From: Alphaproteobacteria bacterium
GTDB taxonomy: Bacteria > Pseudomonadota > Alphaproteobacteria > Micropepsales > Micropepsaceae
Direction of reading: 5' to 3'
Assembly (NCBI GenBank): GCA_018971835.1
Contig: JAGWZW010000035.1
Coordinates: 1 to 34,955, forward strand
DNA: 34,955 bases
Under the pieces are notes generated by a model. It worked only from the letters and a program-made list of their open reading frames with translations. It was not told the origin of the DNA and did no database searches. Shown here piece by piece: positions 16,088 to 24,340 of the stretch. The position numbers were made by a program, and so were the translations under genes. The stretch's first letter is position 1. Each line of letters opens with the position of its first letter.

Positions 16088-16356
16088 TCTTCACGCGCCG
16101 GGCGCTGCGCGACCTCGCCAATATCCGGGCCTATATCGCCGACGACAATCCCGCGGCCGCTTCGCGCATGGCAGTGGAATTGGTCGCGGCTTGCGACCGG
16201 CTCGAATATTTTCCGGAGCGGGGACGGCCGGGATTGCGGCCCGGAACACATGAGCTTACGACGGTCTGGCCCTATGTGATCGTCTATCGCGTCAAGGACG
16301 GGCAAATCGACATTCTTTCGATCTGGCACGGCGCGCAGGACCGTCACCGCTCATGA
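16078..16356 (+). CDS. ParE/RelE-superfamily toxin
   Basis: The 92-residue protein has the ParE-like pattern: VIFTRRALRDLANIRAYIAD at the N-terminus, LEYFPERGRPGLRPGTHEL in the middle, and VIVYRVKDGQIDILSIWHGA near the end, matching the closing strand of the RelE/ParE fold. Relatives inhibit gyrase or cleave mRNA on the ribosome; which applies here cannot be read from the sequence. It overlaps the antitoxin gene by 10 bases, and its stop codon overlaps the cmk start (ATGA). The toxin is thus probably co-transcribed and coupled with an essential kinase gene, an uncommon placement for a mobile toxin pair. Confidence 0.88.
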   Translation: MPVIFTRRALRDLANIRAYIADDNPAAASRMAVELVAACDRLEYFPERGRPGLRPGTHELTTVWPYVIVYRVKDGQIDILSIWHGAQDRHRS

Positions 16357-17024
16357 CCGCCATCATCATCGCCGTGGACGGCACGGCCGCCTCCGGCAAG
16401 GGCACGCTGGCGAAGAAGCTGGCCAAGCATTTCGGCTTTCCGCATCTGGATTCGGGCGCGCTCTACCGGCTGACCGCTTTGGGCGTGCTCGAAACCGGCG
16501 GCAATCCGGCGAACGCAGAAGATGCGGTGAAGGCCGCAAAGGCCATCGATTTCGCCCGCGCCTCCGATCCGGCCATCCGCACCGATGCGGTGGGGGCGGC
16601 GGCCTCGAAGGTGGCGGCGATCCCGGAAGTCCGTGCGGCCCTCTACGATTTCCAGCGCCGGTTCGTGGAGCAGCCGCCCGGCGGCGCGGCCGGAGCCGTG
16701 ATCGACGGGCGGGATATCGGCACGGTGATTTGCCCGGAGGCCACCGCCAAGCTGTTCGTGGATGCGGCCCCTGCCGTGCGCGCCCATCGCCGCTGGCTGG
16801 AGCTGCAGGGCATGGGCATCGTACGGGACGAGAAGGCGCTGGAGGCCGAACTGGTCGCCCGGGACGCGCAGGACCGGGCCCGCGCCGTCTCCCCACTCAA
16901 ACAGGCCGCTGACGCGACCTTGCTCGACACCAGCAATTTGGGTATAGACGCGGCGTTCGCGGCAGCCTTGGCTTTGGTGGAACCGAAGCTCAAGGGTTTG
17001 CTCACGGCGAAGCCCAGGGGTTGA
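16353..17024 (+). CDS. cmk: Cytidylate kinase
   Basis: This 223-residue enzyme phosphorylates CMP and dCMP with ATP in pyrimidine nucleotide recycling. The P-loop GTAASGKGT is at residues 10-18, followed by FGFPHLDSGALYR, and the conserved VIDGRDIGTVICP is present about midway. R/D residues of the lid (RDAQDRARAVSPLKQA) follow. Length is normal for the family. The ATG overlaps the toxin stop codon (ATGA), so its translation depends at least partly on ribosomes leaving the toxin gene. rpsA follows after about 140 bases. This cmk-rpsA neighbourhood is standard in proteobacteria. Confidence 0.96.
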   Translation: MTAIIIAVDGTAASGKGTLAKKLAKHFGFPHLDSGALYRLTALGVLETGGNPANAEDAVKAAKAIDFARASDPAIRTDAVGAAASKVAAIPEVRAALYDFQRRFVEQPPGGAAGAVIDGRDIGTVICPEATAKLFVDAAPAVRAHRRWLELQGMGIVRDEKALEAELVARDAQDRARAVSPLKQAADATLLDTSNLGIDAAFAAALALVEPKLKGLLTAKPRG

Positions 17025-17167
17025 AGGAGACCCGGCCTCGCTTCAATCGAGCTGCCCGCGTCCCAAATTCCTAGTCAACCGAACCTGCCGCGCGGGGCGC
17101 TGTTCCTCGTCGCGGAAGTCCGCCGGCTGAAACCGGCCGGCACAAACCTATGTCACCAGGAGAGTTT

Positions 17168-18886
17168 ATGGCTCAAACCGCCGAATCCATTTCCGCCCCG
17201 TCCATGTCCGACTTTGAGGCCATGCTGGAGGCCAGCTTCGAAGGCCGCAGCCCCCAGGAGGGCTCGGTCATCCGGGGCACTATCGTTGCGATCGAGAACG
17301 ATTTCGCCGTGGTCGATGTCGGGCTCAAGACTGAAGGCCGCGTCGCGCTGAAAGAATTCGCAATGCCCGGCCAGGCGCCGAACATCAAGGTCGGTGACGA
17401 GGTCGAGGTTTATCTCGAGCGCGTCGAGAACGCGCTGGGCGAAGCCGTACTCAGCCGCGACAAGGCCCGCCGCGAGGAAAGCTGGATTCGCCTGGAGAAG
17501 GCCTTCAACGGCGAAGAGCGCGTCACCGGCGTGATCTTCGGCCGCGTCAAGGGCGGCTTTACGGTCGATCTGGACGGTGCCGTGGCGTTCCTGCCCGGCT
17601 CGCAGGTTGACGTGCGCCCGATGCGCGACGTCGGCCCGCTGATGAACCAGCCGCAGCCCTTCCAGATCCTCAAGATGGATCGCCGCCGCGGTAACATCGT
17701 GGTGTCGCGCCGCGCGGTGCTCGAAGAGCGCCGGGCCGAGGAGCGGTCTTCGCTGGTGGCCAGCCTCAAGGAAGGCCAGGTGGTCGAAGGCGTGGTCAAG
17801 AATATCACCGATTACGGCGCGTTCGTGGATTTGGGCGGCGTGGACGGCCTGTTGCACGTCACCGATATCGCCTGGCGCCGCGTCAGCCATCCCACCGAGG
17901 TGCTGAGCGTCGGCCAGACCGTCACCGTGCAGATCATCAAGATCAACCCGGACACGCAGCGCATCAGCCTGGGCATGAAGCAGCTGCAGACCGATCCGTG
18001 GGAAGGCGTGGGCGCGAAATATCCGGTGGGCGCGCGTTTCACCGGCAAGGTCACCAACGTCACCGATTACGGCGCCTTCGTGGAGCTGGAGCCGGGCGTC
18101 GAAGGTCTGGTGCACGTCTCCGAGATGAGCTGGGTGAAGAAGAACGTGGCGCCGTCCAAGATTGTCTCCCCCGGCCAGGACGTCGAAGTGCAGGTGCTGG
18201 AAGTCGATTCCAACAAGCGTCGCATCAGCCTCGGCCTCAAGCAGTGCATGGAGAATCCGTGGCAGCATTTCGCCGCCAGCCATCCGCCGGGAACCGAGAT
18301 CGAGGGCGAGGTCAAGTCGATCACCGAGTTCGGCCTGTTCGTCGGCCTCGATAGCGATATCGACGGCATGGTGCACCTGTCGGACCTCTCCTGGGACAAG
18401 CCCGGCGACGTTGCCGTGCAGGATTACCAGAAGGGCCAGACCGTGCGCGCCCGCGTGCTCGATATCGACGCCGAGAAGGAGCGCGTCAGCCTGGGTATCA
18501 AGCAGCTCTCCGGCGATCCGATGGAGAAGGTCGGCCCGCTGCGCAAGGGCTCGGTCGTTACCTGCACCGTCACCGAGGTCAATGACGGCGGCATCGAGGT
18601 CAGCCTCGCCGACGGCGTGAAGGCCTTCATCCGCCGCGCCGATCTGGCCCGCGACCGGGCCGACCAGCGTCCCGAGCGCTTCGGCGTCGGCGACAAGGTC
18701 GATGCGATGGTCACCCAGTACGACAAGGCCGGCCGCAAGATCTCGCTCTCCATCAAGCAGCGCGAAATCTCCGAAGAGAAGGAAGCCGTGGCGCAATACG
18801 GCTCCTCCGACTCCGGCGCCTCGCTGGGCGACATCCTGGGCGCGGCCCTCAAGCGGCGCTCGAGCAGCGACGACAGCGCCAGCTGA
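17168..18886 (+). CDS. rpsA: 30S ribosomal protein S1
   Basis: The 572-residue protein carries six S1 RNA-binding repeats, near residues 33-100, 119-185, 205-273, 290-360, 377-447 and 463-532. Repeats 3-5 carry the clearest signatures (GVVKNITDYGAFVDLGGVDG, GKVTNVTDYGAFVELEPGVE and the next). S1 binds mRNA at the 30S subunit and helps initiation on structured leaders. The start is at 17168, where AGGAG stands 5 bases upstream; an in-frame ATG six codons earlier has no such site. It follows cmk and is followed by two hairpins, the second a clear terminator, so it ends the aroA-cmk-rpsA unit. Confidence 0.97.
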   Translation: MAQTAESISAPSMSDFEAMLEASFEGRSPQEGSVIRGTIVAIENDFAVVDVGLKTEGRVALKEFAMPGQAPNIKVGDEVEVYLERVENALGEAVLSRDKARREESWIRLEKAFNGEERVTGVIFGRVKGGFTVDLDGAVAFLPGSQVDVRPMRDVGPLMNQPQPFQILKMDRRRGNIVVSRRAVLEERRAEERSSLVASLKEGQVVEGVVKNITDYGAFVDLGGVDGLLHVTDIAWRRVSHPTEVLSVGQTVTVQIIKINPDTQRISLGMKQLQTDPWEGVGAKYPVGARFTGKVTNVTDYGAFVELEPGVEGLVHVSEMSWVKKNVAPSKIVSPGQDVEVQVLEVDSNKRRISLGLKQCMENPWQHFAASHPPGTEIEGEVKSITEFGLFVGLDSDIDGMVHLSDLSWDKPGDVAVQDYQKGQTVRARVLDIDAEKERVSLGIKQLSGDPMEKVGPLRKGSVVTCTVTEVNDGGIEVSLADGVKAFIRRADLARDRADQRPERFGVGDKVDAMVTQYDKAGRKISLSIKQREISEEKEAVAQYGSSDSGASLGDILGAALKRRSSSDDSAS

Positions 18887-18895
18887 TCGCAGGAT

Positions 18896-18928
18896 CCGGT
18901 CCGTCGCCCTGTGCCGGCGGCGGACCGG
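18896..18928 (+). other. Strong RNA hairpin just after rpsA
   Basis: CCGGTCCGTCGCC (18896-18908) pairs with GGCGGCGGACCGG (18916-18928) over 13 positions with one G-U, leaving a 7-base loop. No T run follows. It lies 10 bases after the rpsA stop codon and before the true terminator. It could stabilise the mRNA end or act as an RNA structure bound by S1 or a nuclease. Confidence 0.55.
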
Positions 18929-18960
18929 GTTCCGCTGCACATTTCGATTTTCTGAACTTC

Positions 18961-18991
18961 GGGCGCCGCACAAAGCCGCGGCGCCCTTTTT
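18961..18991 (+). terminator. Rho-independent terminator of rpsA
   Basis: GGGCGCCGC (18961-18969) and GCGGCGCCC (18978-18986) form a perfect 9-bp GC stem with an 8-base loop, followed at once by TTTTT. This is a textbook terminator about 75 bases after rpsA. Confidence 0.92.
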
Positions 18992-19147
18992 ATTGCTGCG
19001 CATTCGCGATTGCCCCGCGCAGTCTTGGGCTATGTTTCGGATTATTGTCCGCTGTTAACGGCGGATTATCGGTTCGCCCCTAAATTGCACCCGGCATTAC
19101 CGACAAGCGGCAGTGCGCGCAGGGACCGTGCTGGAGGAAATGAGGCA

Positions 19148-20860
19148 ATGGCCGTATCGGGCAGCCAGGGCAGGGGGCTGGGCATTGCGCCTGTCACCTT
19201 CTCTATGCTGCTGCTGATCGCCGCCGTGGTGTTTGTCGGTAGCTGGGCCGGGCTTCTGCTCACCAACTATACGGGCCGGATCGCGGCGATCTGGATCAGC
19301 AACGCCGTGGCAGTCGCCGCGGCGCTGAAAACCCGCAGCAAGGATTTTCCGGCGCTCCTGATGACGGCTTTTGCGGCCAATCTGCTGGCAGACCTCGCAG
19401 CCGGCGACCCCCTCGTGAACGCGGTGGCGCTTTCGCTCGCCAACATCGTGGAGATCGCCCTGGTGGTGACGGTCTTGCGCCGCCTCAAGATGGACCGTGA
19501 CTTCAGCCGGCCGAAGACGCTGCTGATCTTCTACGGGCTGGCGCTTGGCCCGGCGCCAGTGGCTTCGGCGCTGTTCGCCGGAAGCTTTCTGCACCTGACC
19601 GCGTCGGCAAGCCTGTGGCAGACGGCGCGCGAATGGTACGTCAGCGACGCGCTGGACCTCATCATTCTGGTGCCGCCGCTGGTGACGGTCCGGTTCCGGG
19701 ATTTTGCCGCCATCTTCTCCGATGACGAACGCACGCTCACCTTGGTGCTCATCGGCCTGCTGGCCGTGACGATCGTGGTGAACATGCTCACGCCCAATTT
19801 CCCTCTGGCATTCCTGTTCTTCCCGGTGATCCTGCTGATGACCTTTGTACGCGGCTTTGCCGGCGGCACGGTCGGGCTGCTGGTTTCCGGTGTCTATCTG
19901 CTGGTTCCGGTGCTGCTGGGTTACGGCTCCGGTTCGATCGCAGGCCATTCGCTGCCTGTGCAGATCGTGATCGTGCAGATTTTCGGCGCCGTGCTCAGCT
20001 TCACGGTGGTGCTGGCAGGGGCCATGCTGGAAGAGCGCCGGCGGCTCGAAAATCATATGGCCGACGCCGTGACCCGGGCGGAGGAGGCGCGGATCGAGGC
20101 GCTGGTGGCCCGCGATGCGGCCGAAACCGCCAACCGTACCAAATCGATGTTCCTGGCCAATATGAGCCACGAGTTGCGCACGCCGCTGAATGCCGTGATC
20201 GGGTTTTCCGAACTGATGCGCGGCGAGCTTTACGGTCCTCTCGGCCATGCCAAGTACCGCGAATACGTACAGCTGGTGCATGATGCCGGCTCTCATCTGC
20301 TCGATCTCATCAATGACGTGCTGGATATGTCGAAGATCGAGGCCGGCAAGTTCGAGATCGAGCGCCGCACGCTCGATCTCTGTCAGGTCGTGGCCGAATG
20401 CGTGACGCTGATGGCCGGGCGCGCGGCCGATGCGGGCGTCGAACTGTCGGCCGACATACCGGCATCGTCCATCATGGTCTGCGCCGACCGCCGCGCGCTC
20501 AAGCAAATCCTCCTGAATCTGCTTTCCAATGGCCTGAAGTTCACCCCCGCGGGCGGCACGGTGCGCGTTTTTGCGGCGCCCGGACCGGAGCGGTTTGTGT
20601 TCGGCGTGCAGGACAGCGGGATCGGCATTCCGCATGAGGCGCTGGAGAAGCTGGGCCAGCCCTTCATGCAGTTGCGCGAAAGTGCCAGTCACACGCACAA
20701 GGGCACCGGGCTTGGCCTGGCGCTGGTGCGGTCCCTGGCCCGGCTCCACGGCGGCAATCTGCAGATCGAGAGCCGCCAGGGCGCCGGTACCACTGCTACG
20801 GTCGAGATCCCGCTGGAAGACCAGGACGCGGTAGGCCCGGCGGCCGTTTATGCGGCCTGA
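19148..20860 (+). CDS. Membrane sensor histidine kinase with MASE1-type sensor
   Basis: This protein of 570 residues has an N-terminal MASE1-like membrane sensor (about residues 15-295, eight or so helices, with SNAVAVAAALKTRSKDFPAL), a short coiled coil (295-330), then a HisKA domain with phospho-acceptor H341 in NMSHELRTPLNAV, and an HATPase domain: N box ILLNLLSNGLKFT (454-466), G1 DSGIGI (489-494), G2 GTGLGLAL (519-526). It is a complete hybrid-free kinase. No response-regulator gene is nearby, so it is an orphan. It lies between rpsA and ihfB, after the rpsA terminator. GGAGG lies about 10 bases upstream of the chosen ATG. The signal it senses is unknown. Confidence 0.9.
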   Translation: MAVSGSQGRGLGIAPVTFSMLLLIAAVVFVGSWAGLLLTNYTGRIAAIWISNAVAVAAALKTRSKDFPALLMTAFAANLLADLAAGDPLVNAVALSLANIVEIALVVTVLRRLKMDRDFSRPKTLLIFYGLALGPAPVASALFAGSFLHLTASASLWQTAREWYVSDALDLIILVPPLVTVRFRDFAAIFSDDERTLTLVLIGLLAVTIVVNMLTPNFPLAFLFFPVILLMTFVRGFAGGTVGLLVSGVYLLVPVLLGYGSGSIAGHSLPVQIVIVQIFGAVLSFTVVLAGAMLEERRRLENHMADAVTRAEEARIEALVARDAAETANRTKSMFLANMSHELRTPLNAVIGFSELMRGELYGPLGHAKYREYVQLVHDAGSHLLDLINDVLDMSKIEAGKFEIERRTLDLCQVVAECVTLMAGRAADAGVELSADIPASSIMVCADRRALKQILLNLLSNGLKFTPAGGTVRVFAAPGPERFVFGVQDSGIGIPHEALEKLGQPFMQLRESASHTHKGTGLGLALVRSLARLHGGNLQIESRQGAGTTATVEIPLEDQDAVGPAAVYAA

Positions 20861-21004
20861 AGGCGCAGCCTTTGGCCGGTGAAATCTTGTGGCGCTTCAA
20901 GGGCTTTCGGGTTGACGGCCCCCCCGGCCTCTGACAAGGTAAATCGGCCTTCGGAGTCCGTTTCTGTGATTCCGGTAGCGGGGATATCCCCTCGGGGGGA
21001 CGGG

Positions 21005-21304
21005 ATGATCAAATCGGAATTGGTGGCGCGTCTCGCACAGCGCTATCCGCACCTTTACCACCGCGACGTCGAGCGGATCGTATCGACCGTGCTCGATGAA
21101 ATATCCAAGGCTTTGGCGCAGGGCCATCGCGTGGAGCTGCGCGGTTTCGGCGCGTTTTCCGTCAAGGTCCGCCCGGCGCGCATGGGCCGCAATCCGCGCA
21201 CCGGCGAGCCCGTGACGGTGGATGAGAAGCGCGCGCCCTTCTTCCGCACCGGTAAAGAGTTGCGCGAGCGCCTCAACAACGGCGGCACGCACCCGAACCC
21301 GTGA
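21005..21304 (+). CDS. ihfB: Integration host factor subunit beta
   Basis: The 99-residue DNA-bending protein starts [20 protein letters not shown] and contains [12 protein letters not shown] and the DNA-intercalating loop [10 protein letters not shown] with Pro64. IHF-beta pairs with IHF-alpha (not in this window) and bends DNA in recombination, replication and sigma-54 promoters. The start is the ATG after a GGGGGGA ribosome site; upstream in-frame codons are not needed. Its stop codon overlaps the GTG start of the lapA-type gene (GTGA). Its position after rpsA matches other alphaproteobacteria, apart from the inserted histidine kinase. Confidence 0.95.
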   Translation: MIKSELVARLAQRYPHLYHRDVERIVSTVLDEISKALAQGHRVELRGFGAFSVKVRPARMGRNPRTGEPVTVDEKRAPFFRTGKELRERLNNGGTHPNP

Positions 21305-21600
21305 GGCTCTCCAGCTTTCTCCTCGGCGCGCCTGTGGTCGTGGTGGCGGCCGTGGTGGCGGTGGCGAATCGCCAGACGGTGCGTTTCAGCCTCGATCCCT
21401 TTACCCCGGCGGCGTTCGGTCTGGCCTTCGATATTCCCTTGTTCGTGCTGTTGTTCGCGGCGCTTGGGCTGGGTGCGGTACTGGGGGTGGGCGCGGCCTT
21501 GCTGTCCCGCGCCGGCCGCAGCGCGTCGCCCGGAGCCAAAACCGGCAGGTCGCTCTTGCCGAAGCTGGGCGGCAGGCCTAAACCGCCCGCGTCCGAATGA
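21301..21600 (+). CDS. LapA-domain (DUF1049) inner-membrane protein
   Basis: This 99-residue protein has two predicted membrane helices (about residues 4-22 and 44-69) separated by a short segment with [13 protein letters not shown], the family pattern of LapA/DUF1049 proteins. In E. coli, LapA (with LapB) takes part in lipopolysaccharide assembly control. The cytoplasmic C-terminus is basic and rich in Gly, Pro and Ser. It starts at a GTG overlapping the ihfB stop, so the two genes are coupled. pyrF follows after 23 bases, so the three probably share a transcript. Confidence 0.85.
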   Translation: MRLSSFLLGAPVVVVAAVVAVANRQTVRFSLDPFTPAAFGLAFDIPLFVLLFAALGLGAVLGVGAALLSRAGRSASPGAKTGRSLLPKLGGRPKPPASE

Positions 21601-21623
21601 CTTGAGCCCCAATAGCCTGAGCC

Positions 21624-22337
21624 ATGACTGCTGCGCGATTCGCCAACCCTGTTTTCGTTGCTCTCGATACGCCGGACTTGTCCCGCGCGCTGGAGCTGGC
21701 TGCCGCTGTGAAGGGCCTGGTCGGCGGGCTCAAGATCGGCCTCGAATTCATCACCGCATTGGGGCCCGAAGGCATCGGCAAGATCGTGGCACTGGGCCTG
21801 CCCGTATTCGCGGATGTGAAGTTCCATGACATCCCCAACACCGTGGCCGGCGCTGCCCGCGCCATCGGCGGGCTCGGCGTGGATATCTTCAACGTCCACG
21901 CCGCGGGGGGCGCGGCGATGATGCGTGCCGCTGCCGAAGAGGCCGCAAAGTTCCATCCCCGGCCCAAGGTGATCGCCGTCACCGTGCTGACCAGCCTCTC
22001 CGATACGGACCTCGAATCGGTCGGGCAGGCGGCGCCGGCGCGCGCGCAGGTAGCGCGGCTGGCCGGGCTGTCCAAGGCCAGCGGGCTCGATGGCGTGGTC
22101 TGCAGCCCGCGGGAGATCGCCCTGGTGCGCGAAGCCTGCGGGGCGGAGTTCCTGATCGTGACGCCGGGCGTGCGGCCCGCAGGCGCGGCGCTGGGCGACC
22201 AGCACCGGGTGATGACGCCGGGCGAGGCCGTGCGCGCCGGGGCGGACATTCTCGTCATCGGCCGGCCGATCACCGGCGCCGCCGATCCGGCGGCCACCGC
22301 CCGCGCCATCGCAGACGAGATCGCGGCCGCGCGCTGA
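21624..22337 (+). CDS. pyrF: Orotidine 5'-phosphate decarboxylase
   Basis: This 237-residue TIM-barrel enzyme converts OMP to UMP, the last step of de novo pyrimidine synthesis. The active-site motif FADVKFHDIPNTV holds the Asp-Lys-x-x-Asp set (D64, K66, D69), with K37 in GGLKIGLEF, and the phosphate-binding TPGVRPAG and VIGRPITGA regions near the end. Length is normal. It follows the lapA-type gene closely. A terminator hairpin starts inside its last codons. Confidence 0.97.
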   Translation: MTAARFANPVFVALDTPDLSRALELAAAVKGLVGGLKIGLEFITALGPEGIGKIVALGLPVFADVKFHDIPNTVAGAARAIGGLGVDIFNVHAAGGAAMMRAAAEEAAKFHPRPKVIAVTVLTSLSDTDLESVGQAAPARAQVARLAGLSKASGLDGVVCSPREIALVREACGAEFLIVTPGVRPAGAALGDQHRVMTPGEAVRAGADILVIGRPITGAADPAATARAIADEIAAAR

Positions 22338-22373
22338 TCGGTTGGTGCGCGCCGCGCGGCCGTTCTTCTTTTT
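22324..22373 (+). terminator. Terminator overlapping the end of pyrF
   Basis: CGGCCGCGCG (22324-22333), inside the last pyrF codons, pairs perfectly with CGCGCGGCCG (22353-22362). The 19-base loop contains the pyrF stop codon, and TTCTTCTTTTT (22363-22373) follows. This fits an intrinsic terminator built into the 3' end of the gene. Confidence 0.7.
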
Positions 22374-22450
22374 GCCATGATCGTCGATCCCAATAAGCGC
22401 CCGGCGAGACGCGGAGAAGTCTCTCTGCGCGGGTTCGATGGGAGCATGAC

Positions 22451-23989
22451 GTGAACAAGGCGATTCGTGCAGGGTTCCTGGCAAGCGCGCTGGCGCTGGG
22501 TGCGGCGCCGCTGACGACGTTGTTGGCGGCTGCGCCGGCTTATGCGGATGCCGACGTGGATTTCACCTATTTCCACGATCAGCTCGAAGACTACGGCGAC
22601 TGGTTCTACAGCGACCGCTGGGGCGAAGTGTGGGCGCCAGCGGATGTGCCGGACGATTGGCGCCCCTTCACCTACGGGCATTGGGTCGATACCGAGGAAT
22701 ATGGCTGGCTTTGGGTTTCCGATGATTCGTTCGGCGATATCACCGCCCATTACGGCCGCTGGGTTGACGATCCGGACGACGGTTGGCTGTGGATTCCCGG
22801 TTATGTCTGGTCGCCCGGCTGGGTGATTTGGCATCGCTCCGGTGACTATGTCGGCTGGATGCCCATGCCGCCCGACGAGCGCTTCCTTGAAGGCACAGAT
22901 GTGGGTGCCGTGTCGGGCGTCGGCATCGCCATTGGTGCCTTCAGTCTCACCTTCAGCGGACACAGTGACGATGACTACGGCTACCGGCGATGGTATGGGC
23001 CGGATTATTCCGACGAGATGTATCAGGAACAGTGGCATTTCGTGCCGCTGCGCCATTTCGACGATCCCGATTACCGGCGCTACGAGCCCCCGCGGCAGGA
23101 ATATCGAACGATCATCAACAAATCGGTGAGCATCACCAACTACACGGTGGTCAACAACTACATCGTCAATCGCAGTGTTTCACCTGAGGCGCTGCGGCGC
23201 GCGGGAGCGCCGCCGGTCAAGCCCATGCGTGCGGCACAGTTTTTCAGGCGCCCGCCGCTCGTCATGAGCGTAGTTCGCGGCCGGCAGATGCAGGATCGCA
23301 TGCGGACAGAGGCTCCGCGCGGCACCGGCGTCGCGCACAGCGCACCGGCGCCGACCGAGGCACAGGTGCGGACGTTGTCGGCGCGGCCGTTGCGCGCTCA
23401 TCCGGGCGCCGCGCCTGGTGCGCGTCCGAGCCATCTGTTGCTGCGCAGCGAAGCGGCGCCGCTGGCGCGGCCGAACGGCAGCAAGCCTGTACCGCTCACG
23501 CCGGCCGCCATTGCCAAGGCCAGGGCTGCTGCCCATGCGGCGCAACCGGCGCAACCGGCGCCGTTTGGAACGATGCCGCGCCCGCCCGCCCCCGGCGCGT
23601 ATAATCCGCCGGCAAGCACGCCACAACCGTTCGTGGAGCATCGCAACGGACGGGCGGCTGCGCCGGGCAATCCCGCCGCGCTGCCGCCGCAGCCGAAACC
23701 CGAGCCGTCACCCTTGCAGAAACCTGCACGGCCGGCGGAGCGTATGCCGCTACGCCCGGCACAGCCTGTGCCCGCGCGCCCGGCAGAGCGGATGCCCACG
23801 CGGCCGGTAGAGCCTGCGCCTGCACGCCCTGCAGAGCGTATGCCTGCACGGCCGGCAGAGCGGGCGGTCGAGCCCGCGCCGTTCCATCCGCCTGCGCCGC
23901 ATGAAGCCGCTCCCCCGGCGTCGAAACAGGAGGGCAAACCGGCGCAGGAAGAGCAGAAGCCCAAGCGCGAACACCAGCCGCATCGTTAG
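22451..23989 (+). CDS. Secreted DUF6600-type protein with a proline-rich repeat tail
   Basis: The 512-residue protein starts at a GTG (GGGAG about 8 bases upstream) with a signal peptide (to about residue 33, ending APAYA). Residues about 37-215 form a Tyr/Trp-rich module typical of DUF6600: FTYFHDQLEDYGDWFYSDRW, VWAPADVPDDWRPFTYGHW, then repeats such as YGWLWVSDD, DGWLWIPGYVW and VGWMPMPPDE. The rest (about 240-512) is low-complexity Pro/Ala/Arg, with a 12- to 15-residue repeat PARPAERMP near the end. It is probably periplasmic or surface-exposed; the repeat tail may span the cell wall or bind anionic polymer. Function is unknown. A hairpin follows the stop codon. Confidence 0.8.
   Translation: MNKAIRAGFLASALALGAAPLTTLLAAAPAYADADVDFTYFHDQLEDYGDWFYSDRWGEVWAPADVPDDWRPFTYGHWVDTEEYGWLWVSDDSFGDITAHYGRWVDDPDDGWLWIPGYVWSPGWVIWHRSGDYVGWMPMPPDERFLEGTDVGAVSGVGIAIGAFSLTFSGHSDDDYGYRRWYGPDYSDEMYQEQWHFVPLRHFDDPDYRRYEPPRQEYRTIINKSVSITNYTVVNNYIVNRSVSPEALRRAGAPPVKPMRAAQFFRRPPLVMSVVRGRQMQDRMRTEAPRGTGVAHSAPAPTEAQVRTLSARPLRAHPGAAPGARPSHLLLRSEAAPLARPNGSKPVPLTPAAIAKARAAAHAAQPAQPAPFGTMPRPPAPGAYNPPASTPQPFVEHRNGRAAAPGNPAALPPQPKPEPSPLQKPARPAERMPLRPAQPVPARPAERMPTRPVEPAPARPAERMPARPAERAVEPAPFHPPAPHEAAPPASKQEGKPAQEEQKPKREHQPHR
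23722..23880 (+). repeat. In-frame proline-rich repeat array
   Basis: At least four imperfect copies encode RPAERMP followed by xRPxxPxPA (around 23733, 23778, 23826 and 23850). Copies differ at silent and replacement sites, so they are old rather than recent duplications. Low-complexity coding DNA of this kind is prone to slippage, and copy number may differ between strains. Confidence 0.75.
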
Positions 23990-24002
23990 GCGCAATGAAC
24001 AA

Positions 24003-24036
24003 CGGGCGCGCCGCGCGCAGTTGTCGAGCGCGCCCG
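24003..24036 (+). terminator. GC-rich hairpin after the DUF6600-type gene
   Basis: CGGGCGCGC (24003-24011) pairs perfectly with GCGCGCCCG (24028-24036) across a 16-base loop. It lies 14 bases after the stop codon, but no T run follows, so it is a possible, not certain, terminator. Confidence 0.4.
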
Positions 24037-24090
24037 GTTCCAGAACGCGTCTATCCAGTAATGAGTTGATATATATATAAGAAAATGAGC

Positions 24091-24165
24091 TGGCTGGGGC
24101 GGCAGGATTCGAACCTGCGAATGCCGGAATCAAAATCCGGTGCCTTACCACTTGGCGACGCCCCA
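24091..24165 (-). tRNA. tRNA-Gln (anticodon TTG)
   Basis: On the minus strand the 75-base sequence starts TGGGGCGTCGCCAAG, has anticodon loop TTTTGAT (anticodon TTG), T arm GGTTCGAATCC, and ends GCCA with encoded CCA. The acceptor stem TGGGGCG / CGCCCCA pairs fully. The 5' U is typical of bacterial tRNA-Gln. Confidence 0.97.
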
Positions 24166-24340
24166 GCAGGGTTCCGGCCGGGGAAATGGCCGGCGGGTCG
24201 CGGACCATACTGGCTTGCCCGCGCGCTTTCAACGCGGTTGCGGGCGGAAAGGTGAGCCATTATAAGAGCGCTCCCGTCCGCTTCGCTTCGGGCCGAAAGC
24301 CCCGGAATGAAGCGGAAAAAACGCGGGTTTCCGCGGGCAT

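Noticed and set aside
17153..19003. A 616-codon open frame on the minus strand opposite rpsA
   Set aside because: GC-rich third positions in rpsA keep the complement open; S1 motifs on the plus strand are clear.
23722..23880. CRISPR-like repeat array
   Set aside because: The repeats are in-frame, imperfect and without unique spacers of constant length; they encode a proline-rich tail.
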